DNA from: Dysgonomonas sp. Marseille-P4677
Lineage (GTDB): Bacteria; Bacteroidota; Bacteroidia; Bacteroidales; Dysgonomonadaceae
Direction: 5' to 3'
Assembly (NCBI RefSeq): GCF_016652235.1
Contig: NZ_JAEPKU010000003.1
Coordinates: forward strand, 1-64,000
Length of the DNA stretch: 64,000 bases
Below are positions 55,488 to 63,479 of this stretch, piece by piece. The notes under the pieces were generated by a model. The model was given only the letters and a program-made list of their open reading frames with translations, searched no databases and was not told the origin of the DNA. The stretch's first letter is position 1, and each line of letters begins with the position of its first letter. The position numbers were made by a program, and so were the translations under genes.

Positions 55488-56840
55488 ATGAAAAAAGAAC
55501 ATGAGAAAACAGATCCTGCCAGAGAGCAGGAACAGATGAAACGGAAGCAGCAACTGAAGAAATACGGTTTCTTCGCTCTCATCGGAATTATCTTTCTGGG
55601 TGCATTGTATCTGATTTTTGCCCCGTCTTCGACAGATAAGGAAAAGGATCAACAGGGAAAAGGCTTTAATACGGAAATACCCGACCCGAACAATTCAGGG
55701 CTTATCGGCGACAAGCAAAAAGCCTATGAACAGGAAGCTCTAATGCTCAACAGAAGTAACAAACGTAAATCGCTGGAAGATTTTTCTTCTCTCGTTGGGG
55801 AAGACAAGGAGACGATAAAGGAGAATGTAGTAGAAATAACGGGAGACAAAACCAACCGTAACGGTTCTCCTTCTGAAAATGCTGTCAGGAATTCGGCTTC
55901 TTCTTACCGGAACATCAGCAATACATTGAGTAGCTTCTATGATGAGCCGGCCACGGAAGTGGACGAACAGTCGCAACTTGCTCTAGAATGGCGTATTCAG
56001 GAATTAGAGCGCAAACTGGAAGAAGAATCCGTGAAAAAAGATGCTGTTGACGACCAGTTGGCTATCATGGAGAAATCCTATCAGTTAGCTGCCAAATACA
56101 TGCCTGGCGGACAAGGCCAATCAATACCTCCAAAGCAAACGGCAGAACAGGAGGAGATTACTCTTGAAGCGGGAAATACGCAAAGCAATGCCTCTTATAA
56201 TAAGGGCAGGAATGATAAAACGCAAGTCTCAGTGATCAAACAAGTTCAGGAACAGACGGTATCATCTTTGGCTCAAAAGATTTCCAATCCGGAATTTATC
56301 GCAACCTTCAACCAGCCTCGCAACATGGGATTTAATACAATGGATGCCAATATCGGGGTGAACGAAAAGAATACCATATCAGCAGTCATACACGACGACC
56401 AGACCCTGATCAGCGGGCAGAGTGTACGGATCAGGTTGACGGAAGCCATGATAGCCGGAACCACGGTTATTCCTGTCCATTCTCTTTTGACGGGTACCGC
56501 CGCACTGCAAGGCGAAAGGCTCGGTATTTCCATAAACGCCATAGAACTGGGCGGTACGATTATTCCGGTAGAAATCATTGTCTGTGATTCTGACGGGCAA
56601 AGGGGGATATTCATTCCTAATTCTTTGGAACTGGAGGCTGCCAAAGAAATCGCAGCCAATATGGGAAGCTCTGTCGGTACAAGTTTTACGATAACCGACA
56701 ATGCACAGGAACAGATAACAGCAGATCTGACCAAAGGAGCAATACAAGGAGTAAGCCAGTATATGCAAAAGAAGATACGACAGGTTAAAGTCCACCTGAA
56801 AGGTGGTTATAGAGTGCTTCTTCTGCCAAAACAAAACTAA
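55488..56840 (+). CDS. traM: TraM, VirB10-like protein
   Basis: This 450-residue protein has an N-terminal cytoplasmic charged segment, one membrane helix (YGFFALIGIIFLGALYLIFA) and a long linker with coiled coil (LALEWRIQELERKLEEES). A C-terminal VirB10-like beta domain has LISGQSVRIRLTEAMIAGTT, VIPVHSLLTGTAALQGERLG and IPNSLELEAAKEI. It bridges inner and outer membranes and transmits the ATPase signal. It is followed by traN after 47 bp holding the recurring motif. Confidence 0.93.
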   Translation: MKKEHEKTDPAREQEQMKRKQQLKKYGFFALIGIIFLGALYLIFAPSSTDKEKDQQGKGFNTEIPDPNNSGLIGDKQKAYEQEALMLNRSNKRKSLEDFSSLVGEDKETIKENVVEITGDKTNRNGSPSENAVRNSASSYRNISNTLSSFYDEPATEVDEQSQLALEWRIQELERKLEEESVKKDAVDDQLAIMEKSYQLAAKYMPGGQGQSIPPKQTAEQEEITLEAGNTQSNASYNKGRNDKTQVSVIKQVQEQTVSSLAQKISNPEFIATFNQPRNMGFNTMDANIGVNEKNTISAVIHDDQTLISGQSVRIRLTEAMIAGTTVIPVHSLLTGTAALQGERLGISINAIELGGTIIPVEIIVCDSDGQRGIFIPNSLELEAAKEIAANMGSSVGTSFTITDNAQEQITADLTKGAIQGVSQYMQKKIRQVKVHLKGGYRVLLLPKQN

Positions 56841-56853
56841 TTATCAAACCTAT

Positions 56854-56874
56854 TTATCCACAAATTAATTTAAA
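56854..56874 (+). repeat. Recurring motif copy upstream of traN
   Basis: TTATCCACAAATTAATTTAA followed by A. It starts 14 bp past the traM stop and ends 13 bp before the traN ATG, in the operon's direction. Confidence 0.7.
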
Positions 56875-56887
56875 GTAAAACAAGAAA

Positions 56888-57877
56888 ATGAAAAAGTCTT
56901 ATTTAATGCTCGCTTTGGCGACAACGGTATTGTCTGTTCATGCACAGACTGAGTATGATCCGGCTGTAACGATCCATCAAACATCCGAAGAGATGCAGGA
57001 AGAGCTACAACAGGTCTTGAAGCCAACATTCGGCGATTATTACGAAGGTCTGACAAAGAAAATAACCTTCGACAGAATGATTCCTCCTTACGGACTGGAA
57101 GTAACTTTCGACAAAACGGTACATGTTATTTTCCCTTCATCAATCCGCTATGTAGACTTGGGTTCTAACAATATTATTGCGGGAAAAGCAGGAAATTCTG
57201 AAAACATTCTCCGCGTGAAAGCATCCATCAGAGGTTTTGAAACGGAAACCAATCTGGCCGTAATTACGGACGAAGGAAGTTATTATACCTTCAATGTAAA
57301 GTATGCGGATGAGCCGGAAAAACTCAATGTCGAGATGTGTGACTTCATGCACGATGGTATTGCAACCAATCGTCCGAACAATTCGCTTGATATCTACCTG
57401 AAAGAACTAGGAAATGAATCGCCCCGTGTCGTGTACCTTATCAACCGTGCGATTTACAAGGACAATAAACGCCATATCAAACACATCGGCGGAAAACGTT
57501 TTGGTATCCAATACTCTTTGAAAGGAATTTATTCGCACAATAATCTGTTGTATCTGCATACTCAGATTAAAAATGCAACCAACGTTCCGTTTGATATAGA
57601 TTTTGTACGCATGAAAATTGTAGACAGAAAGGTCAGTAAGCGTACTGCAATACAGGAAACGGTTATTTATCCGCTTCGTGCCTTCAATTTTATGACAATG
57701 GTAGGTGCCAATCAGACAGAGCGAACAGTTTTTGCATTGGATAAAATCACAATTCCCGCCGACAAGCTACTTATAATTGAGGTTTTTGAAAAGAATGGCG
57801 GACGCAATCAGGCCTTTACCATCGAGAATGCAGACCTGATCCGTGCCCGACAAATCAACGAATTAAAAGTCCACTAA
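56888..57877 (+). CDS. traN: TraN, DUF4138 (VirB9-like) protein
   Basis: This 329-residue protein has a signal peptide (KKSYLMLALATTVLSVHAQT) and a beta-rich body with KTVHVIFPSSIRYVDLGSNN, YYTFNVKYADEPEKLNVEM and HIKHIGGKRFGIQYSLKGIY. It fits DUF4138. It is the VirB9-like outer-membrane-associated channel component that pairs with TraM. The stop TAA and the next ATG overlap (TAATG). Confidence 0.93.
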   Translation: MKKSYLMLALATTVLSVHAQTEYDPAVTIHQTSEEMQEELQQVLKPTFGDYYEGLTKKITFDRMIPPYGLEVTFDKTVHVIFPSSIRYVDLGSNNIIAGKAGNSENILRVKASIRGFETETNLAVITDEGSYYTFNVKYADEPEKLNVEMCDFMHDGIATNRPNNSLDIYLKELGNESPRVVYLINRAIYKDNKRHIKHIGGKRFGIQYSLKGIYSHNNLLYLHTQIKNATNVPFDIDFVRMKIVDRKVSKRTAIQETVIYPLRAFNFMTMVGANQTERTVFALDKITIPADKLLIIEVFEKNGGRNQAFTIENADLIRARQINELKVH

Positions 57878-58521
57878 TGAAGAAATCAGATAAGAAAGAG
57901 CAGGAACGAAACAGGTTTTGTGTCCTGCCTAACGGGAATATTTTATGTAAACGGACAGTCTTATTGATGATTGTGTACCTTGCCCTCATCGGGCAGGCAC
58001 ATGCCCAACGCTGCCTGCCGGGACAGAAAGGGGTACAGTTTACGGCAAGTGCAGTAGACGGATTCCATTTGGAAAAAGGCGACAAACAGGCCTTTTCCGG
58101 AGGAATAGCCCTTGCCTCCTATACCGAAAACGGTAACCGCTGGGTATTTGGTGGTGAATATCTTCAAAAATCCCATCAGTATAAAACAGAGTTGATACCC
58201 GCAGTCCAATTTACACTGGATGGAGGATATTACTATAAATTTCTGAGCAATCCGGGAAAAACATTCTTTTTCTCTGTCGGAGCTTCTGCCATGGCAGGGT
58301 ATGAAACGGTGAATTGGGGCAGATCCCTGCTGTTTGACGGCTCAACCATCACGAGCGATGACAGCTTTCTATACGGCGGTGCAGTAACGTTTGAGATTGA
58401 AACATACCTCTCTGACCGGATCGTGCTGCTGCTTCATGTTCGGGAACGGATACTGGGCGGTTCTTCCATCAACCTTTTCCACACACAGATCGGAACAGGA
58501 TTGAAATTCATCATTAATTAG
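57877..58521 (+). CDS. traO: TraO conjugation protein
   Basis: This 214-residue protein has a membrane or signal segment near 28-46 (VLLMIVYLALIGQAHAQRC) and a beta-strand-rich domain typical of outer-membrane-type barrels (GGEYLQKSHQYKTELIPAVQ, LDGGYYYKFLSNPGKTFFFS, LLLHVRERILGGSSI, final GLKFI). It fits TraO. It is translationally coupled to traN. It may contribute to the outer-membrane pore. Confidence 0.92.
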   Translation: MKKSDKKEQERNRFCVLPNGNILCKRTVLLMIVYLALIGQAHAQRCLPGQKGVQFTASAVDGFHLEKGDKQAFSGGIALASYTENGNRWVFGGEYLQKSHQYKTELIPAVQFTLDGGYYYKFLSNPGKTFFFSVGASAMAGYETVNWGRSLLFDGSTITSDDSFLYGGAVTFEIETYLSDRIVLLLHVRERILGGSSINLFHTQIGTGLKFIIN

Positions 58522-58546
58522 TTGTCTGACAAAAAAGAATAAAAAG

Positions 58547-59002
58547 ATGAGAAAATATTTTTCTTACATACTATTTACGCTATTGCTTGCTGCAATAGCG
58601 TGTGCCTGTAGCGATGATATTAATATCCGTCAGGATTATGAATTTACGGTTACCCATCTGCCTGTCCCGAAAAGGCTGCAAGTAAATGAAGTTGCCGAAA
58701 TACGTTGTACGCTGCACCGTGAAGGGGAGTATGATGATACGCAGTATTTTCTCCGCTATTTCCAATATGATGGAAAAGGGGAGTTGTGGATGGACGGTGA
58801 AAGTCCGTTTCTGCCGAATGATACTTACAGACTGAAAAACAGAACTTTCAGATTGTACTTCCGTTCCCATTCAGAAGATGCGCACAATATTGAAGTGGTC
58901 TTTTTCGATAATTTAGGGAAGGAATATCCTCTTTCTTTTACCTTCAACAATGAACAAGCGGACGGGGAGAAGCAAACTGGTGAAGCCCTGAATGAAGAAT
59001 AA
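58547..59002 (+). CDS. traQ: TraQ, DUF3872 lipoprotein
   Basis: This 151-residue protein has a lipoprotein signal (YILFTLLLAAIACACSDDIN, Cys near 21) and a beta-sandwich-like body with YEFTVTHLPVPKRLQVNEVA, YFLRYFQYDGKGELWM and FRLYFRSHSEDAHNIEV. It fits DUF3872/TraQ. A traP-type primase gene, usual between traO and traQ, is missing here. It lies at the end of the tra operon, and a small ORF overlaps its end. Confidence 0.9.
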   Translation: MRKYFSYILFTLLLAAIACACSDDINIRQDYEFTVTHLPVPKRLQVNEVAEIRCTLHREGEYDDTQYFLRYFQYDGKGELWMDGESPFLPNDTYRLKNRTFRLYFRSHSEDAHNIEVVFFDNLGKEYPLSFTFNNEQADGEKQTGEALNEE

Positions 59003-59126
59003 TTACAGCAATATGACATTTATTCTGTGTTACATCCTGTTCGCTATCTCTGTCAATACCTGTGCATATATAGCCTGTCTTGGTGCTAAAACAGATATTG
59101 AGCTGTGGGGAGAAGAAATTGAATAA
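58992..59126 (+). CDS. 44-residue membrane microprotein candidate after traQ
   Basis: The ATG lies inside the last codons of traQ (11-bp overlap). The peptide MKNNYSNMTFILCYILFAIS followed by VNTCAYIACLGAK has one hydrophobic stretch. The stop lies 6 bp before the operon terminator, so it would be the last tra cistron. No family is recognised, and it could be chance. Confidence 0.4.
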   Translation: MKNNYSNMTFILCYILFAISVNTCAYIACLGAKTDIELWGEEIE

Positions 59127-59132
59127 ACATTT

Positions 59133-59171
59133 AAGATAAGTTTCGCCTAATACAAAAGCGGGACTTATCTT
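59133..59171 (+). terminator. Terminator of the tra operon
   Basis: AAGATAAGT/ACTTATCTT stem with TTTT after it. On the other strand it faces the 59174 gene end and may serve both directions. Confidence 0.8.
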
Positions 59172-59173
59172 TT

Positions 59174-59581
59174 TTAGTTCATGGACATATCTTTGGACTG
59201 TTCTATCAAGAACTGCTCTATGGTCATTTCCTCAACATTCGTCGCTTTACTTTTCAGGGCATATTTTTCAATAAGTTCTTTCAGGTATTCGGTTGGAAGA
59301 TGCAGATATACCGAGAAATCTTCATGGTAAGTCAGTCCGAAACCTATCATTACCCCATCTTCCTCATCTTCATGTTTGAGCATGAAAACAAAATAGTTTT
59401 TTTCATTTCCGGCTTGAATGTTCAGAATAATTTCAGCTTCCGAAAGGGCTTGTATCGGAGGATTGTTTTCATCTGTTATTTCATATTCATAATCTATCCA
59501 GCCGAATTTACGGTAGGAAGTAAACAGCTCCCGAAGTTCTGCTGTCGTCAGATGGGTCATGTCGTAAAATACTTCAGCCAT
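59174..59581 (-). CDS. Hypothetical acidic protein convergent with the tra operon
   Basis: This 135-residue protein begins MAEVFYDMTHLTTAELRELF. It has YEYEITDENNPPIQALSEAE and FMLKHEDEEDGVMIGFGLTY. It is strongly acidic (Glu/Asp) with few basic residues and no signal or membrane segment. I do not recognise a family. The position, convergent with the tra operon and next to its terminator, suggests a conserved accessory gene of the element. It could be an inhibitor or a DNA-mimic-like protein, but nothing shows this. Confidence 0.65.
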   Translation of the reverse strand: MAEVFYDMTHLTTAELRELFTSYRKFGWIDYEYEITDENNPPIQALSEAEIILNIQAGNEKNYFVFMLKHEDEEDGVMIGFGLTYHEDFSVYLHLPTEYLKELIEKYALKSKATNVEEMTIEQFLIEQSKDMSMN

Positions 59582-60017
59582 GATTTTATGAAATAAACTT
59601 TTATCAAAGGTAATATCTGCCGGATGATTTTAGCTACTTTTTGGGGAAGAAATCGCTTTTCAGAATGTTAATGATAAAATTACATGCGCATGAAAATTAT
59701 TTTTCTTCCGTATGAAAATATTTTTTTGTCAGGGAGAAAATTTGATTTGTTACACATACAAAAAATATGCTTATCCTATTTTAATATCTATATTTACCCT
59801 TCGATATTTTATACATTATCAACAATAACTAACTATATATTAACTCTTTCGGATAAACAGAAATATTCCTTTTTCTGTTTAAATAAATATGTTAGTATCA
59901 ACTTAGAACACCATTTTATGAGCAATATAGAAGGAACTTATCCCGTATCTTTATTCAAGGTATGACAAGCTATATTAGACAGGTTAAATATTATGTGGAA
60001 CTAAACGAAAAATCATT
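59582..60017. other. AT-rich intergenic region
   Basis: About 435 bp without a gene that I can support. The sequence is AT-rich with poly-T and poly-A stretches. A possible plus-strand frame at 59684-59965 has atypical composition and no recognisable family, so I leave it out. Promoters for the flanking divergent genes should lie here. No distinct hairpin stands out. Confidence 0.5.
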
Positions 60018-60491
60018 ATGAAATATCAGATAACTCCTTGCCTGTGGTTCGATGGCAATGCAGAAGAAGCCGCCCGTTTTTATATATCTGTGTTCAAGAA
60101 TTCGAAGATAAACGGCATCACATATTATGGCAAGGAAGGTTTCGAGGTACACAATCAGCCTGAGGGAACAGTGCTGACTGTAGAATTTGAAATCAACGGA
60201 CAGACATTCACTGCGCTCAATGGCGGTCCTGAGTTCCGTTTCAACGAATCAGTCTCGTTTCAGGTATATTGCGATACGCAACAAGAAATTGACTACTACT
60301 GGGATACCCTTACGGCCGATGGTGGCGAGGAAAGCTACTGCGGCTGGCTGAAAGACAAATACGGACTTTCGTGGCAGATAGTTCCCGCCATCTTCACCGA
60401 TCTGATGAAAGACCCGGTAAAAGCCGAACGGGTAATGAAGGCATTTATGCAAATGAGAAAATTAGATGTGGAAAAACTGATAAATGCTTGA
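60018..60491 (+). CDS. VOC-family protein (PhnB/3-demethylubiquinone-methyltransferase-like)
   Basis: This 157-residue protein begins with KYQITPCLWFDGNAEEAARF and YISVFKNSKI, then EINGQTFTALNGGPEFRFN and SYCGWLKDKYGLSWQIVPAI. These are the usual marks of the PhnB-like VOC family. The name given to homologues (3-demethylubiquinone-9 3-methyltransferase) is misleading; the substrate is unknown. It is followed by a DUF1801 gene after 43 bp, so the two may form a small operon. It is not a close copy of the VOC protein at 40945. Confidence 0.88.
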   Translation: MKYQITPCLWFDGNAEEAARFYISVFKNSKINGITYYGKEGFEVHNQPEGTVLTVEFEINGQTFTALNGGPEFRFNESVSFQVYCDTQQEIDYYWDTLTADGGEESYCGWLKDKYGLSWQIVPAIFTDLMKDPVKAERVMKAFMQMRKLDVEKLINA

Positions 60492-60534
60492 TTAAGATTG
60501 GGCTTTTATATACAATCATTTAGGTACTTATGAA

Positions 60535-60879
60535 ATGACAGAGATAGACAAATATATTCAAAATTTCCCCGACGAAGTTCAGGAAATTTTACTCAAAATA
60601 AGAGACCTGATAAAGAATCTTGCTCCCGAGGCGGAAGAACAAATTGCTTATGGCATGCCCGGTTATAAGACGAATAAAAAACCGCTGATCTATTTTGGAG
60701 CATTCAAAAACCATATAGGCTTGTATGCAACACCGGAGGCACATACCGAATTTAAAGATGAGTTGTCGGGATACAAACAAGGTAAGGGTTCTGTACAATT
60801 TCCGCTCAACCGCCCAATACCTTATGAATTGATTGAGAGGATCATTAAATTCAAACTGGCAGAGAATAACAGGAAATGA
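60535..60879 (+). CDS. DUF1801 family protein
   Basis: This 114-residue protein has DEVQEILLKIRDLIKNLAPE, AEEQIAYGMPGYKTNKKPLI, YFGAFKNHIGLYATPEAHT and QFPLNRPIPYELIERIIKFK. This is the DUF1801/YdhG pattern (frataxin-like fold; some members bind iron). The function here is unknown. It follows the VOC gene by 43 bp. Confidence 0.88.
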   Translation: MTEIDKYIQNFPDEVQEILLKIRDLIKNLAPEAEEQIAYGMPGYKTNKKPLIYFGAFKNHIGLYATPEAHTEFKDELSGYKQGKGSVQFPLNRPIPYELIERIIKFKLAENNRK

Positions 60880-60897
60880 GTAGAATTAACAAGAAAT

Positions 60898-60922
60898 TCC
60901 CAAACTTGGCTATAGCTTGGGA
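60898..60922. terminator. Hairpin between convergent DUF1801 and RibD/DHFR genes
   Basis: TCCCAA (60898-60903) pairs with TTGGGA (60917-60922) and is followed by GTTTATATAT. A weak terminator in the plus direction. Confidence 0.45.
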
Positions 60923-60953
60923 GTTTATATATAATAATTGGAAAAATATTCAG

Positions 60954-61487
60954 TCAGACTATTTGCTGATACTCAACCGTCAACACACTATTATCGTAAG
61001 ACTGACTGTTTATAAGTTTCCAATTTGAATCTTTCTTTGACTTGAGAAATAAGGGAATGCCATCACCAAGTATTGTTGGAATATATGTGATTATCATTTC
61101 ATCAATCAGATCATGGCTTAGTAACATGGAGATTATTTCTCCACCTCCAACCAGCCAAATATCTTTACCTTCTTTCTCTTTCAAATCCGAAATTGTTTCA
61201 ATTACATTATTGGTAATGAAACGGATATTTTCTTTAAGACTGCTTATCTTATTTCGTGTTATCACATATGATGTTTTACTCTCATAAGGATAAATCACAT
61301 CCATGTTCAAAATATCCCGATAGGTTCTGCCTCCCATAATTACAGAATCGACAGACTCGAAAAATATGTCATAACCGTAATTGAATTCAGGGGTTATCGG
61401 ATATTTCGACAACCAATCCAGACCTCCGTCCAAATCAGCTATATATCCATCAATAGATGATGCAATGTATAGTTTTATTTTTCTCAT
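60954..61487 (-). CDS. RibD C-terminal/dihydrofolate-reductase family protein, paralogue of 19418
   Basis: This 177-residue protein from the ATG at 61487 has RKIKLYIASSIDGYIADLDG, DSVIMGGRTYRDI and DIWLVGGGEIISMLLSHDLI, then ITYIPTILGDGIPLF. It is clearly related throughout to the protein at 19418-19957. The frame is open upstream to 61610, but the leader upstream folds as an RNA. The substrate is unknown. It is probably regulated by the same type of leader. It converges on the VOC and DUF1801 genes. Confidence 0.85.
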   Translation of the reverse strand: MRKIKLYIASSIDGYIADLDGGLDWLSKYPITPEFNYGYDIFFESVDSVIMGGRTYRDILNMDVIYPYESKTSYVITRNKISSLKENIRFITNNVIETISDLKEKEGKDIWLVGGGEIISMLLSHDLIDEMIITYIPTILGDGIPLFLKSKKDSNWKLINSQSYDNSVLTVEYQQIV

Positions 61488-61515
61488 ATTTTTCGTATTT
61501 AGATATAAAATAAAT

Positions 61516-61614
61516 AAAAAAGCGTGGAACTCACAAGCTTCATCACGAGGTGCTGACACCCTAACAACTGAAACAGACGAGTCCACACTATAATAGTATA
61601 GCATGAACATTGCA
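61516..61614 (-). promoter_or_regulatory. Conserved structured leader, second copy
   Basis: On the minus strand it runs from TGCAATG (61614-61608) to a T6 tract (61521-61516). The long stem (AGTGTGGACTCG, 61589-61578, with TGAGTTCCACGC, 61533-61522) and the inner GGTG/CACC hairpin correspond to those at 19289-19392. Several positions differ but remain paired. It ends 28 nt before the ATG. Confidence 0.6.
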
Positions 61615-61666
61615 TCTGTTTCCGATTTAACAAAGTAATAGAAAGGAGGAACAATATTAAAAATAA

Positions 61667-61706
61667 AAAGAGGGTATTCCTCTTCTTGTCAGTGAACACC
61701 CTCTTT
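61667..61706 (-). terminator. Terminator after the integrase and RhuM-like genes
   Basis: On the minus strand AAAGAGGGT pairs with ACCCTCTTT, followed by TTATTTTT. It lies 18 bp past the stop at 61724. Confidence 0.75.
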
Positions 61707-61723
61707 ATTATCTTAATTCTTAA

Positions 61724-62125
61724 TTAATTCAGTTGATAATTTTGGTTTATATCAAATGATGGTAATTCAAAATGAGGATAATTCAAACACCGAATCAGGA
61801 ACCACTCCCTCAGTATTTTAGAATGTTGGGTTTCTATATAGAATGACAAAGCCAGTATGACAGATAAATTAACTTCTGAAATGTCATGATCTATACGTTT
61901 TGCACCGGCTATTGTATGGTAACGACAGGTATCTTCAATCCTTAATATGTTTTTCTCAAATATGATTTTCAGGGATTTATTGATATCTTTCAGATAACAT
62001 CCAAATAATTCGCACAGCTCATTCCTGTTTTTCCAGACTGTTCCGTTAATAGGGGAAAATACAACCTGAAACTTATTCTTTGAATCTATTTCTACGGCAA
62101 GTTTGCCTCTTCCTTCTGTATTCAT
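61724..62125 (-). CDS. RhuM-like protein translationally coupled to the integrase
   Basis: This 133-residue protein resembles the N-terminal part of RhuM-like proteins: TVWKNRNELCELFGCYLKDI, KSLKIIFEKNILRIEDTC, and SEVNLSVILALSFYIETQHS ending in KILREWFL, where RhuM has a NLD...RQW-type pattern. The similarity is by eye and moderate. The ATG shares four bases with the integrase stop (ATGA), so it is translated after the integrase. RhuM-type proteins occur beside many mobile elements; their activity is unclear. It could modulate the integrase. Confidence 0.6.
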   Translation of the reverse strand: MNTEGRGKLAVEIDSKNKFQVVFSPINGTVWKNRNELCELFGCYLKDINKSLKIIFEKNILRIEDTCRYHTIAGAKRIDHDISEVNLSVILALSFYIETQHSKILREWFLIRCLNYPHFELPSFDINQNYQLN

Positions 62126-63363
62126 ATTGCCTCCTCTGTTTTTGAAAATGAAAATTCCATCTTAACTTTCTCCATGTCCCGTTTGATACTTGAATCCAAA
62201 ACTTTCGCGTAATGTTTCGTCATACGGGTATCGGAATGCCCGAGCATTTTAGCCACATTTTCAAGGCTGACTCCATTAGCGAGGAAAACAACGGTTGCCG
62301 CTGTATGTCTGGCACAATGAGTCGTAATATTTTTCTTAATTCCACAGAAATCAGCGATTTCCTTCAGGTAACTATTCATCTTTTGATTGCTTGGAACGGG
62401 AATCAGTACATTTCTCTTTTGGCAAAGAGGATGATCTTTATACTTATTCAGGATCTGTTGCGGAATATCCAGCAAAGGGATATTACACATGTTATTTGTT
62501 TTTTGCCGGGCTATACGAACCCAAAGACATCCTTCATTGTCTTTGATGATGTGTTCCGGTTTCAGGTTGGCCGCATCAATAAAAGCGAGTCCGGTAAAGG
62601 CGCAAAAGACAAATACATCTCTTACTAAATCCAGACGGGGAATATCAAATTCCTTAGTAGCTACAGTTTCCAGTTCATCTTTTGTCAGGAATTCTTTGAT
62701 GACTTCATCCTGTTTGAATTTGATTCCATAGAAAGGGTCTTTGGTGATCCATTCATTGGCAAGGCCGAGATTGGTAATTTTTTTCAGGCATTTCATATAG
62801 CGGATGATTGTATTGTGCTGGCAGCCCTTTTCTATTTTGAGGTAAAATTCAAAATTCCGGACAATCTCTCCCGTAAATTCTTTCAAGGCAATATCTTCCT
62901 TCCCAAACTTTTGCTGGATAAGTTCTCGCAGATATTTTGCACAATTAACATAACGCCTTACCGTGATATCCACATAATCGATTCCGATTAACTGTCTGCA
63001 TTTTTCATTATGCTCATTGAATACATTGAGAAGCATTTTCCCTTTTTCCTCATAGAGCCCAAACAAGCGATCCATCAGTAGTTTGGAATTAATGGGCAGT
63101 TCTTCCAGTAAAAATTCTTTGTGAATATTCCTTAGCTTCAAATTCAATGATTGAATATACTCGTTCAATTCCAAAGAAGCCCGATCTCTTCCACGGGAAC
63201 ATTCTTTGGCCTGATTCCATAAAGAAGGGAGTACACTTCTTTTAATTCTGGTTTCAACGGGAATCCCATTCACTGTAATCCTCAAATAAACCGGTGCTTC
63301 TCCATTTTTTAGCAGTCTTTTCTTTGCAATAAAGAAAAGTACACTGAAACTTTCTTTCTTCAT
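62122..63363 (-). CDS. Tyrosine recombinase (integrase of element B)
   Basis: This 413-residue tyrosine recombinase is homologous over its full length to the one at 11292. Catalytic residues are H349-x-x-R352-H353 (HCARHTAA), H376 (MLGHSD) and Y385 (TKHYAKV). No arginine is seen at the usual first position (CAFTGLAFIDAANL), as in IntDOT. The N-terminal arm-binding and SAM-like domains are present. The start lies 240 bp from the att copy in tRNA-Phe and the gene reads away from it. It should insert the element at the tRNA 3' end. The RhuM-like gene follows it. Confidence 0.95.
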   Translation of the reverse strand: MKKESFSVLFFIAKKRLLKNGEAPVYLRITVNGIPVETRIKRSVLPSLWNQAKECSRGRDRASLELNEYIQSLNLKLRNIHKEFLLEELPINSKLLMDRLFGLYEEKGKMLLNVFNEHNEKCRQLIGIDYVDITVRRYVNCAKYLRELIQQKFGKEDIALKEFTGEIVRNFEFYLKIEKGCQHNTIIRYMKCLKKITNLGLANEWITKDPFYGIKFKQDEVIKEFLTKDELETVATKEFDIPRLDLVRDVFVFCAFTGLAFIDAANLKPEHIIKDNEGCLWVRIARQKTNNMCNIPLLDIPQQILNKYKDHPLCQKRNVLIPVPSNQKMNSYLKEIADFCGIKKNITTHCARHTAATVVFLANGVSLENVAKMLGHSDTRMTKHYAKVLDSSIKRDMEKVKMEFSFSKTEEAI

Positions 63364-63479
63364 ACGACTTCATTTTTAGGTTGTGAAATTACCATTTCCG
63401 AGTCGAAGAAATACTACGCAAATTGTTGATATTCAGAGATAAATAATCACAATAGTTGTACATTTCTGAGAAGAAAAAA

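Noticed and set aside
59684-59965. 93-residue frame on the plus strand
   Set aside because: Very AT-rich with odd composition (Ile, Tyr, Phe, Ser) and no recognisable family; probably chance.
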